In this document: positions 31,072 to 37,006 of the stretch, in pieces
How positions within the stretch are numbered: the stretch's first letter is position 1
How the letters are laid out: every line of letters begins with the position of its first letter
NCBI GenBank assembly: GCA_905213155.1
Contig: CAJMHI010000016.1
Location: 1 to 37,006, forward strand
Origin: an uncultured Acidaminococcus sp.
GTDB lineage: Bacteria > Bacillota > Negativicutes > Acidaminococcales > Acidaminococcaceae
Length of the DNA stretch: 37,006 nucleotides
Reading direction: 5' to 3'
Position numbers and translations under genes: made by a program
Notes under the pieces: generated by a model
Seen by the model: only the letters and a program-made list of their open reading frames with translations
Told to the model about the DNA's origin: nothing
The model's database searches: none

Positions 31072-32361
31072 TCACGCCTTCGCAAATTCTTTGGCAATAT
31101 CTGCCGTTACCTTGAGGAACTGGTCAATATCCCCGAAATCATGGCAATGCAGAGGAGATACCCGGATAAGGCCAGTACGGCCTAGCGACTCCACAATCCG
31201 TTTGGAATATTCACTGGTATTAATCCGTTCAAAAACCACCACGCCCCGTTTATCATACTCTTCCCGCAGCGCTGTATAATCCATGCCTTTAATGCCCATA
31301 GCCACGACCAGATCCCGGTTTTCATTCACAGGGCCATCAAAATATACTTCTACGCCGGGAATATGCCGCAGGCCAGGAACGTTTTCCGTTCCGTCCAGCA
31401 TCCGCAGTAGCAGGCTGCTTTCGTGGGCATGGCAGTGTTCAAAGCCTGCCACATATTGCTCCCGCCGGTCCGGGGAATCAGTAAATTTCCGTCCAATCCA
31501 GCAGATGTAATCCACCATGGCACTCATGGCCGCAAAATTAGCATGGGGATAGGTGCCCAGTTCCCATTCTTTTTCCGGTTTGGCTTCCAGCTTATCATGG
31601 GGGAGCTTGGCTACCCGGTCGGACACATAGCCATAGCCGCATCCCCTGATACCCATCGCTTTATACGGCGCAATCACCAGGCCATCCAGTTGTAGCGCAT
31701 GGGCGTACAAGGCGGCGTGGGGAGCGTGCTGCACTGCATCGGAAATAATATACAGATCCGGTTTAATGGCTCGTGCTTTTTCCACAATTTCCTTCATGGG
31801 AAATACCACGCCGGAAATATTGGAGGCGCTCATCACGCTGAGCAGGCAGGTATTCTTATCCACCAGTTTAATAATTTCGTCCACGTCCACGCCGCCGGTC
31901 ACGGGATTGGCTTTCGCCACACGAAATTCTTTCCCCATTTTTTCTGCGTAAAACTTGGCAGAATCATAGGCAGAGGGATGCTCAAGAGACGTGGTCACCA
32001 CATTGGTCCCCGGCACGTTTTCAATAATGGCCCGGGTAATGCTGAAGGTGGTTTTCGAAGGTGTCAGTTCGGTCACCAGTGCCCCTTCCCCAGGCGCTGC
32101 GCCAAAGACTACTTCCATCAGGTCTTTAATCCCTTTGTCCCTTACCTCATGGAGTTTCATAGACACATCATGATACCGCAGCGGGCAATCCGGAATCATT
32201 TCGTATTTGGCCTTGGCATCTACGCAGGCTTTAAGCCGCAGGGAACCACCGGAATTCTCGAAAAACAGCCGCTTTCTCCCGAAAAGGTTTTCGTCCATAT
32301 AACAGAACTTGCTTTTTATTTCTTTTTGCAGTTTGGCATCAAACACAAATCTTTTCTCCAT
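31072..32361 (-). CDS. Class V aminotransferase-fold PLP enzyme (cysteine desulfurase-like)
   Basis: A 429-residue fold-type I PLP enzyme. His128 (LEHPSAYD) stacks on the cofactor, Asp208 (IISDAVQHA) contacts the pyridine, and Lys234 (APYKAMGIRGCGYGY) forms the aldimine. The closest families by eye are SufS/CsdA-like desulfurases and isopenicillin epimerase-like enzymes, but the flexible cysteine loop of desulfurases is not evident, so it may be a lyase, epimerase or transaminase. ATG 32361 is chosen for AGAGGTG upstream; a GTG three codons earlier is possible. It is between a class I aminotransferase (40 bases) and RidA. Confidence 0.85.
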   Translation of the reverse strand: MEKRFVFDAKLQKEIKSKFCYMDENLFGRKRLFFENSGGSLRLKACVDAKAKYEMIPDCPLRYHDVSMKLHEVRDKGIKDLMEVVFGAAPGEGALVTELTPSKTTFSITRAIIENVPGTNVVTTSLEHPSAYDSAKFYAEKMGKEFRVAKANPVTGGVDVDEIIKLVDKNTCLLSVMSASNISGVVFPMKEIVEKARAIKPDLYIISDAVQHAPHAALYAHALQLDGLVIAPYKAMGIRGCGYGYVSDRVAKLPHDKLEAKPEKEWELGTYPHANFAAMSAMVDYICWIGRKFTDSPDRREQYVAGFEHCHAHESSLLLRMLDGTENVPGLRHIPGVEVYFDGPVNENRDLVVAMGIKGMDYTALREEYDKRGVVVFERINTSEYSKRIVESLGRTGLIRVSPLHCHDFGDIDQFLKVTADIAKEFAKA

Positions 32362-32401
32362 CGCGAGCACCTCTTTCTTTGCTAGAAAATACCGCTTCTT
32401 T

Positions 32402-33622
32402 TTATTTGCTCCGGTACCGTTCCATCACCGTGAGTACCCGGTCAATGGCATCATGGGTATTCTTGGGATCCTGGGAGAAATTAACCCGGAAGCTGTGAGT
32501 GAACTGGGGCCCAAATTCCGTCCCCGGCGTAATCACTACACCGGTCAATTTCCGCACGATTTTTGCAAAATCGCTGATACTTACATCCATAGGAGGCAGG
32601 GTTGGGAAAATATAGCTGCCGCCCTCAGTTTTCCGCACTTTGCAGCCCTCATGACTCCGCACCAAGGCAATCAGATCATCCCGGATGGCCTGATGTTTTT
32701 GAATCCGTTCGGCCAGCCAGCCTTCCGGTTCGTTAAACCAGCACTTAAATACATACTGGCAATATCCAGGGGCCCGCAGCGTGACAATCGCCTGAAGTTT
32801 TTCCATGCGGTCAATAATCCACCGGGTTCCAAACGCGGTCCCCAGCCGGAAACCACTTAAGGATTCTGTTTTGGACGGCCCCATAATGGTCAGCATATTT
32901 TCCGGGCGGTCGGCAAGCGGCAGTGCCCGCAAATGGGTATAAGGATGGTTGTCAAAAATCTGCCGGGAATACAATTCGTCCACCAGCAAGATGACATTAT
33001 ATTGTTTGGCCAACCGGGCAATGCCCTTAATTTCCTCTTCGGAATAAATCACCCCGGTAGGGTTATTGGGGTTGGAGAAAAGAAACAATTTTACGCCCTG
33101 TTTAAAGGATTCTTCCAGAGCCGCCAAATTCACGCCGGCGTTTTGATCCTGTCCCAGGTAGTCCAGCTTCACCGGTACCAGTTCTCCTTCAAAAAATTCC
33201 ACCAGTTTCCGGTTGTCAAAGTAATCTGGTTCCACAATGGCCACTTTATCGCCTCGTCCCACCAGGCAGCCCAAGGCCAAAAACAGTGCGCCTTGTGTCC
33301 CGGGGGTTAAAATCAGTTCTGTTTCCGGATCCACAGGCGCTCCGGTAAATGCTGCTAGCTTTTGGGCCACATCCCGGCGAACCGCATCGCCGCCCCGGTA
33401 TTCCGTATAGGCAACACAGCCGCCTTTTTTGAATCCTTCCGTAAAGATATCCAAACTGCCCGGTGTAGGTTCATGGGCATCCACATCCCCGTGGGAAAAA
33501 TTGACCGCCGGTCCCGGTAACGGTTCTCCCCGCAGCTCCAGGTTGGTCTCTTTTTGCAGGGTTTCCTGCCCCGGAGCATTATCAATGCCCAGCCGTTGAA
33601 ATTTTTCTGTTAAGATATCCAT
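32402..33622 (-). CDS. Class I/II aminotransferase
   Basis: A 406-residue fold-type I PLP enzyme with SNPNNPTG (183-190), Asp215 and Tyr218 (LLVDELYSR), PLP lysine Lys251 (GPSKTESLSGFRLG) and a C-terminal substrate Arg in HSFRVNFSQ. It should transaminate an amino acid or act as a beta-lyase; specificity is not clear. The ATG at 33622 is preceded by GGGAGG; the seven-codon longer start would overlap that site. First gene of the unit with the class V enzyme and RidA. Confidence 0.92.
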   Translation of the reverse strand: MDILTEKFQRLGIDNAPGQETLQKETNLELRGEPLPGPAVNFSHGDVDAHEPTPGSLDIFTEGFKKGGCVAYTEYRGGDAVRRDVAQKLAAFTGAPVDPETELILTPGTQGALFLALGCLVGRGDKVAIVEPDYFDNRKLVEFFEGELVPVKLDYLGQDQNAGVNLAALEESFKQGVKLFLFSNPNNPTGVIYSEEEIKGIARLAKQYNVILLVDELYSRQIFDNHPYTHLRALPLADRPENMLTIMGPSKTESLSGFRLGTAFGTRWIIDRMEKLQAIVTLRAPGYCQYVFKCWFNEPEGWLAERIQKHQAIRDDLIALVRSHEGCKVRKTEGGSYIFPTLPPMDVSISDFAKIVRKLTGVVITPGTEFGPQFTHSFRVNFSQDPKNTHDAIDRVLTVMERYRSK

Positions 33623-33693
33623 GGTTTTGCCTCCCTCGGTCATGCTTGCCTTACGATCCTCTTTTCACACTGATACAATTTCTTATTAGCTTT

Positions 33694-33723
33694 ATTATAG
33701 GATAGCGCCCGCAGTTTTCCCAA
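33694..33723 (-). promoter_or_regulatory. Promoter of the aminotransferase-RidA unit
   Basis: TTGGGA (33718-33723), 18-base spacer, perfect TATAAT (33694-33699) on the minus strand, about 75 bases before the start codon. Confidence 0.65.
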
Positions 33724-33775
33724 TACTTTGTTTTGCAATGATGCTATATAAATTTATTTATACCTATGAACAAAA

Positions 33776-33821
33776 AACACAAGGCCACATCCTGCTAGTA
33801 AGCATTTTTAAGCCTTGTGTT
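33776..33821 (-). terminator. Terminator after the LysR gene
   Basis: AACACAAGGC (33776-33785) and GCCTTGTGTT (33812-33821) form a perfect 10-base stem with an inner TGCT/AGCA hairpin; the minus strand continues in a run of T's. It lies 31 bases past the LysR stop. Confidence 0.85.
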
Positions 33822-33852
33822 ATGATTTTTAGTATAGAATTTTGTTTATTAT

Positions 33853-34803
33853 TTACTGGGTTTGCTGCTTTTGACAGAAGTTCAAAAAGGCTTCCAGTAC
33901 TTGGGATTTATTGCGCTGCATTTTATAATACAGCTTCACAGGCCGAACGGACAGCGGGTCAGCAATTTTATAGCACCGCACCCGATCCGTGGGTTCCAGG
34001 GAAAGAATCAAGTTGCTGCGAAGAATCGCGGCCCCTTTCCCGTCCAGCGCCAAAAAATAGGATGTGAGCATCTGATCCAGCTGCATCACCACAGGAGGAC
34101 GAATCCCCGCATTACGAAACATCTTGCGAGAACGGGCATACGCGTTATTGCCCCGGGTTAAGAGGATAAACGGAGTTTTCCCAAACAGGGACAAGGACAC
34201 AGCCGGGCAATCCGCCTGCCACTCTTTTTTCGCTTTTAAGTCCTGCCAGGAAAGAGCTTTGCTTTTTAACTTTTCATTCACGGAAAATTCCGAAGGCACC
34301 GCTAGCAGCAGCATTTCTGACCCCATGGGCACGTAGCCCCACTTCTGCCCTGTATACTGGTCCACACTTAAAAGGGCATCCAGCGTTCCCTTTCCCAGCT
34401 CCTCCAATAGGTCAGAAGAATTTCCTTCCCGGATTTTTATCTCCCCCACATCCGGATATTCTTTCTTAAATTTTCCGGCCAAATCCGGCAGCACATTGGC
34501 ACAGAAATAGGCGGCACCCCCTACCCGGAACTGGTCTTTTTTCACGCTGCGAAAGTTGCGCATGGCCTTTTGGAGGCTTTCCTCCAGCCGTTGTATTTTC
34601 AGTGCCGTGCGGATATAGGATTCCCCCGCCATGGTCAGGGATAGCGGCATCTTCTTCCGGTCAAAGAAAATAACTCCATACCGCTGTTCTTCTTTTTTCA
34701 CCAGTGCACTAAGAGCGGGCTGGGTAATAAAAAGAGCGTCTGCCGCTTTGGTAAAGCTGCGTTTTTCGTACACCGCCAGGACGCATTCCATGCCCCGTTC
34801 CAT
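33853..34803 (-). CDS. LysR-family transcriptional regulator
   Basis: A 316-residue protein with a winged helix at the N-terminus (1-60; FTKAADALFITQPALSALVK) and a LysR effector domain. ATG at 34803 has TAGGAG 6 bases upstream and lies 12 bases after the glyoxalase-like gene, so the two are probably co-transcribed. It precedes the aminotransferase-RidA unit on the same strand, which could be a target. Confidence 0.93.
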   Translation of the reverse strand: MERGMECVLAVYEKRSFTKAADALFITQPALSALVKKEEQRYGVIFFDRKKMPLSLTMAGESYIRTALKIQRLEESLQKAMRNFRSVKKDQFRVGGAAYFCANVLPDLAGKFKKEYPDVGEIKIREGNSSDLLEELGKGTLDALLSVDQYTGQKWGYVPMGSEMLLLAVPSEFSVNEKLKSKALSWQDLKAKKEWQADCPAVSLSLFGKTPFILLTRGNNAYARSRKMFRNAGIRPPVVMQLDQMLTSYFLALDGKGAAILRSNLILSLEPTDRVRCYKIADPLSVRPVKLYYKMQRNKSQVLEAFLNFCQKQQTQ

Positions 34804-34815
34804 ACGCTGCTCCTA

Positions 34816-35184
34816 TTATTGTTTCTCTGGAATCACTTCAATCCAGTATCCATCCGGGTCGTTAATAAAATAAATCCCCATATCTGTATTTTCGTAGCAG
34901 ATACAGCCCATCGTCTTATGTTTTGCATACGCACCCTTGAAATCATCCACAGCTACCGCCAGGTGGAACTCGTTTTCCCCCAGATCATAGGGCTTTGTCC
35001 GGTCATGGAGCCAGGTGAGTTCCAATTCATGGGGCGTGAGTCCTCCGTCCGTCAGATACGCCAGCGTAAATCCCGGCCCTTCAAATTTCCGGGCCACTTT
35101 AAAGCCCAGGGCCTTCTCATAAAACTCTATACTCTTTTCCAAATCCACTACGTTAAAATTATTATGCGCAAACCGAAACTCCAC
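34816..35184 (-). CDS. Glyoxalase I-like VOC-family protein
   Basis: A 122-residue vicinal oxygen chelate protein starting with GTG. The four metal ligands of glyoxalase I are in place: His7 (FRFAHNNF), Glu55 (HELELTWL), His74 (EFHLAVAVDD) and Glu116 (YWIEVIP), with NDPDGYWIE as the closing signature. It likely converts a methylglyoxal-thiol adduct to the lactoyl thioester. The start has GGGAGGG about 9 bases upstream. The minus-strand promoter is TTAGAA (35239-35244), 18 bases, TATAAT (35215-35220) with an extended TG. Confidence 0.9.
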   Translation of the reverse strand: MEFRFAHNNFNVVDLEKSIEFYEKALGFKVARKFEGPGFTLAYLTDGGLTPHELELTWLHDRTKPYDLGENEFHLAVAVDDFKGAYAKHKTMGCICYENTDMGIYFINDPDGYWIEVIPEKQ

Positions 35185-35279
35185 AAGAATCGCCCTCCCT
35201 CTTTTTCCAAGTCTATTATACCAAAAGAAGGCTGCTTTTTCTAAATGCTTTACATGAGACAGGGTCGGTAAAACCCTGC

Positions 35280-35307
35280 TTGTATTCTTAGGGAACTATG
35301 TTATAAT
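35280..35307 (+). promoter_or_regulatory. Promoter of the antisense RNA
   Basis: TTGTAT (35280-35285), 16-base spacer, perfect TATAAT (35302-35307). No coding frame follows before the terminator that starts at 35360. Confidence 0.75.
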
Positions 35308-35312
35308 ATAAA

Positions 35313-35404
35313 GTATAAAAGGTGCTGTCTGGTAACGGTCAGCCCCAAAGAGATTAATTAGATTAACCGCTAACCTTTGGACTGGGAGCGGTTAATCTTT
35401 TTTT
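35313..35404 (+). ncRNA. Candidate small antisense RNA (type I antitoxin)
   Basis: About 92 bases from a strong promoter to a strong terminator with no ribosome binding site or sizeable frame. It folds into a 5' hairpin (GGTGCTG 35321-35327 with CAGCCCC 35340-35346) and the terminator stem. CCAAAG (35345-35350) can also pair with CTTTGG (35375-35380) in the terminator loop, a possible pseudoknot. It is complementary to the last codons and 3' end of the 21-residue peptide gene on the other strand, the usual layout of 3'-overlapping type I antitoxins. The ends are inferred from promoter and terminator positions. Confidence 0.65.
35360..35404 (+). terminator. Terminator of the antisense RNA
   Basis: AGATTAACCGCT (35360-35371) and AGCGGTTAATCT (35387-35398) form a perfect 12-base stem with a 15-base loop and a seven-T tail. 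The stop codon of the opposing peptide gene lies inside the right arm. Confidence 0.88.
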
Positions 35405-35457
35405 ACGAGAATCAGGAGAAGTATCAACAGTAAAAGAGTAACGTTGAAATCATCCAT
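35392..35457 (-). CDS. 21-residue hydrophobic peptide, candidate type I toxin
   Basis: A tiny frame reading MDDF, then NVTLLLLILLLILV, then KKD and stop. The acidic N-terminus, single membrane-length hydrophobic run and basic end match the general make-up of type I toxin peptides (Ibs, Fst and Bacillus small toxins), which insert in the membrane; no specific family is recognised. It has its own promoter (35519-35548), a Shine-Dalgarno stretch GGGGTGAGG ending 3 bases before the ATG, and a convergent short RNA. These together make a chance frame unlikely, although the peptide is too short to judge by coding statistics. Confidence 0.6.
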   Translation of the reverse strand: MDDFNVTLLLLILLLILVKKD

Positions 35458-35465
35458 GAGCCTCA

Positions 35466-35479
35466 CCCCATTTCTGGGG
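35466..35479 (-). promoter_or_regulatory. Hairpin masking the peptide's Shine-Dalgarno sequence
   Basis: In the peptide mRNA, CCCCA (35479-35475), GAAA tetraloop, TGGGG (35470-35466): a tight 5-base stem that takes up the G-run of the ribosome binding site, 8 bases before the ATG. Confidence 0.6.
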
Positions 35480-35518
35480 CAAGATTTGACCGCCTACCGT
35501 ATAGACAACACCTGGTAC

Positions 35519-35548
35519 AGTATAGCATATCGCTATGACAGATGACAA
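35519..35548 (-). promoter_or_regulatory. Promoter of the hydrophobic peptide gene
   Basis: TTGTCA (35543-35548), 18-base spacer, TATACT (35519-35524) on the minus strand. Expected start near 35512, giving a leader of about 55 bases. An inverted repeat AAATCT/AGATTT at 35575-35591 lies upstream. Confidence 0.75.
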
Positions 35549-35606
35549 CGATGAACTTTACTAGCAATAATGTGAAATCTACGTCAGATTTTCCACCATA
35601 ACGCCA

Positions 35607-35640
35607 AAAACCGGATTTCCATGCATAGAAATCCGGTTTT
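35607..35640 (-). terminator. Terminator after the CitMHS carrier gene
   Basis: AAAACCGGATTTC (35607-35619) and GAAATCCGGTTTT (35628-35640) form a perfect 13-base stem with an 8-base loop; the minus strand continues TTGG after a T-rich foot. It is 22 bases past the carrier stop. Confidence 0.85.
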
Positions 35641-35662
35641 CTACATAAAAACAGTCTGATAC

Positions 35663-36985
35663 TTACATGGCAAACACGCCGATAAGGCCTGCTGCAAAGA
35701 CTGTGATAATGCTCAACACCCACATATAGGGCGCCGTAAATTTCAGCTGATCTTTCAGGGAAACGCCAGCCATTCCGATCAACAGCCAGGTCGTTGCGTT
35801 GTGGGGCGTTACCATGATGCAGAAATCTTTGCCGATCAGCATACTCATGGCAATATCATGCGCCGCTACCCCGAATTTTTCTGCCACACCGATGCACAGC
35901 GGCATAAAGCCAAAGAAGAAGGAATCCGTTCCCAGCATCATGCCAAAAGGTACGGAAAGGCATCCCATCACCGTGGCAAGTTTGGGTCCTACAGCATTAG
36001 GCATAATACCAATCAGGATATTGGCCATGGCTTTCATCATCCCGGTACCTTCCAGCACGCCTAAAAAGACGCCTGTCGTCAAAAGAATCATTGGCGTCAA
36101 AAGCGCTGCGGAAGCATGCCGTTTCACCGCATTGGCCTGGGCGGAAGAGCCCTGGAAATTTAAAATCAGGGCAGCTGCCAAGCCGATCATAAAAGCACCG
36201 TACAGAGGAATTTTGGTAAAGCACATCAGGAGAATCACTACAAGAGTCACAAACCAGTTCACCCAAACCAGTTTAGGCCGTTTCAGGCTGGGATCTGCCG
36301 GCGCATCGTTGCTGGCGCCTCCCATATCTTCGGACAACTCCGCGGCCCTGCCGGTAGGAGTAATCCCCGCGCCCCGCTTTTTCTCTAAAAGTCCCATGTA
36401 AATACAAAAGGCCGCCACAATCACCAGCCCAACGGCCTGCAAGGGCAGCAGCTCATGCCACAGGATCGCCGCATCGGTTTTTAAGATGATAGCCGTGCGG
36501 GCCACAGGACCGCCCCAAGGCGTCAGATTCATAATACTGATCGCTGCGGAAACGATACAACACAGCACCACCGGACGTATGTGCAATTTTTTGTACAAGG
36601 GGAGCATCGCCGGAACGGTAATCAGGCAAGTACCGGCTGTGGTGCCATCCAAATGGGCAATGGTGGCAATGATTCCTGTGGCCAGTGTCACCAGGACAAT
36701 ATTACTGCCTGCCTTTTTGGACAGAAAATTCATCAGGGGGTCAAACATCCCCACATCATTCATCAAGCCAAAGTATACAATGGAAAATAGAAATAAAATG
36801 GCAGTGGTCATGGTGGTGGAAACGCCTTTTTTAACAAAGGCAAAGACTTCCGCCGGGCCAAATCCGCACAAGAGTGCAATCAGGATAGGGAATGCCACAA
36901 AGATAGGAATGGCATTCATCTTACTGGAAACCAGGCAGTACACAACCAATCCGATTAGCACAAAACCAGCAATACCCAAAAGCAT
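35663..36985 (-). CDS. CitMHS-family citrate-metal symporter
   Basis: A 440-residue membrane protein with about 12 hydrophobic segments. It fits the CitM/CitH family of Bacillus (metal-citrate:proton symport): FGLMNDVGMFDPLMNFL, IIATIAHLDGTTAGTCLIT, MNLTPWGGPVARTA and DSFFFGFMPLCIGVAEKFGV are characteristic segments. A charged loop (about 205-235) divides the halves. The complete gene is present: the ATG at 36985 has AAAGGAGC upstream within the window. It would import citrate or a similar acid complexed with a divalent metal. It is not adjacent to the tricarboxylate cluster, but shares its theme. Confidence 0.93.
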   Translation of the reverse strand: MLLGIAGFVLIGLVVYCLVSSKMNAIPIFVAFPILIALLCGFGPAEVFAFVKKGVSTTMTTAILFLFSIVYFGLMNDVGMFDPLMNFLSKKAGSNIVLVTLATGIIATIAHLDGTTAGTCLITVPAMLPLYKKLHIRPVVLCCIVSAAISIMNLTPWGGPVARTAIILKTDAAILWHELLPLQAVGLVIVAAFCIYMGLLEKKRGAGITPTGRAAELSEDMGGASNDAPADPSLKRPKLVWVNWFVTLVVILLMCFTKIPLYGAFMIGLAAALILNFQGSSAQANAVKRHASAALLTPMILLTTGVFLGVLEGTGMMKAMANILIGIMPNAVGPKLATVMGCLSVPFGMMLGTDSFFFGFMPLCIGVAEKFGVAAHDIAMSMLIGKDFCIMVTPHNATTWLLIGMAGVSLKDQLKFTAPYMWVLSIITVFAAGLIGVFAM

Positions 36986-37006
36986 AGTAGCTCCTTTCTG
37001 CCGCTT

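Noticed and set aside
31699..32385. 228-codon plus-strand frame
   Set aside because: Antisense to the class V PLP enzyme; histidine-rich translation is typical of a reversed coding strand.
35260..35278. CAGGGT/ACCCTG hairpin upstream of the antisense RNA promoter
   Set aside because: Short, no T-run and no clear partner; could be an operator but nothing supports it.
1..37006. CRISPR arrays, tRNA or rRNA genes, insertion sequences
   Set aside because: No regularly spaced repeats, tRNA-like arms, rRNA segments or transposase frames were seen on either strand.

Overview
The window comes from a low-to-medium GC bacterium with Firmicutes-style ribosome binding sites, short intergenic gaps and strong intrinsic terminators. 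A complete nine-gene V-type ATPase operon, a tricarboxylate cluster (aconitase-family hydratase, isocitrate dehydrogenase family enzyme, PrpF-family isomerase, 2-hydroxycarboxylate carrier) and several carboxylate carriers suggest an anaerobic, acid-fermenting Negativicute, possibly Acidaminococcus. That assignment is inference from gene content; no rRNA or tRNA gene is visible to confirm it.

Layout. 1-347: start of a GntP-family permease, cut by the window edge. 549-3442: a five-gene minus-strand operon (secreted protein, nitroreductase, lipoprotein, cyclophilin, GIY-YIG protein). 3500-4915: a MocR-type regulator whose expected PLP lysine is an arginine. 4975-13401: V-ATPase operon in the order of the Enterococcus hirae ntp operon (F-I-K-E-C-G-A-B-D), with the known sodium-binding residues present in subunit K. 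13640-14560: a divergent LysR regulator. 14660-21832: five minus-strand genes for tricarboxylate use in two or three transcription units; the two main promoters share a 17-bp element and a TTGT-N4-ACAA palindrome. 22084-25200: small GNAT protein, M23 peptidase behind a terminator-like leader, and a SpoVB/MurJ-like flippase.

25297-29043: a visibly AT-richer island with a LysR regulator divergent from an SDR dehydrogenase, a TRAP solute-binding lipoprotein without its permease subunits, and a xylose-isomerase-like TIM-barrel enzyme. 29197-33622: iron alcohol dehydrogenase, then RidA-family protein and two PLP aminotransferase-fold enzymes. 33853-35184: glyoxalase I-like protein and LysR regulator. 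35280-35548: an apparently gene-free stretch that holds what looks like a type I toxin-antitoxin locus: a 21-residue hydrophobic peptide with its own promoter and a sequestered Shine-Dalgarno sequence, facing a short terminator-ended antisense RNA. 35663-36985: a CitMHS-family citrate carrier.

How the parts fit. Carriers would bring in di- and tricarboxylates; PrpF-like isomerase, aconitase-family hydratase and isocitrate dehydrogenase-like enzyme would lead to 2-oxoglutarate, which a glutamate fermenter can use; a sodium-coupled V-ATPase suits sodium-based energetics. The two most interesting items are the candidate type I toxin-antitoxin locus and the co-regulated tricarboxylate (possibly trans-aconitate) cluster. 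All residue comparisons to known proteins are by eye and from memory.
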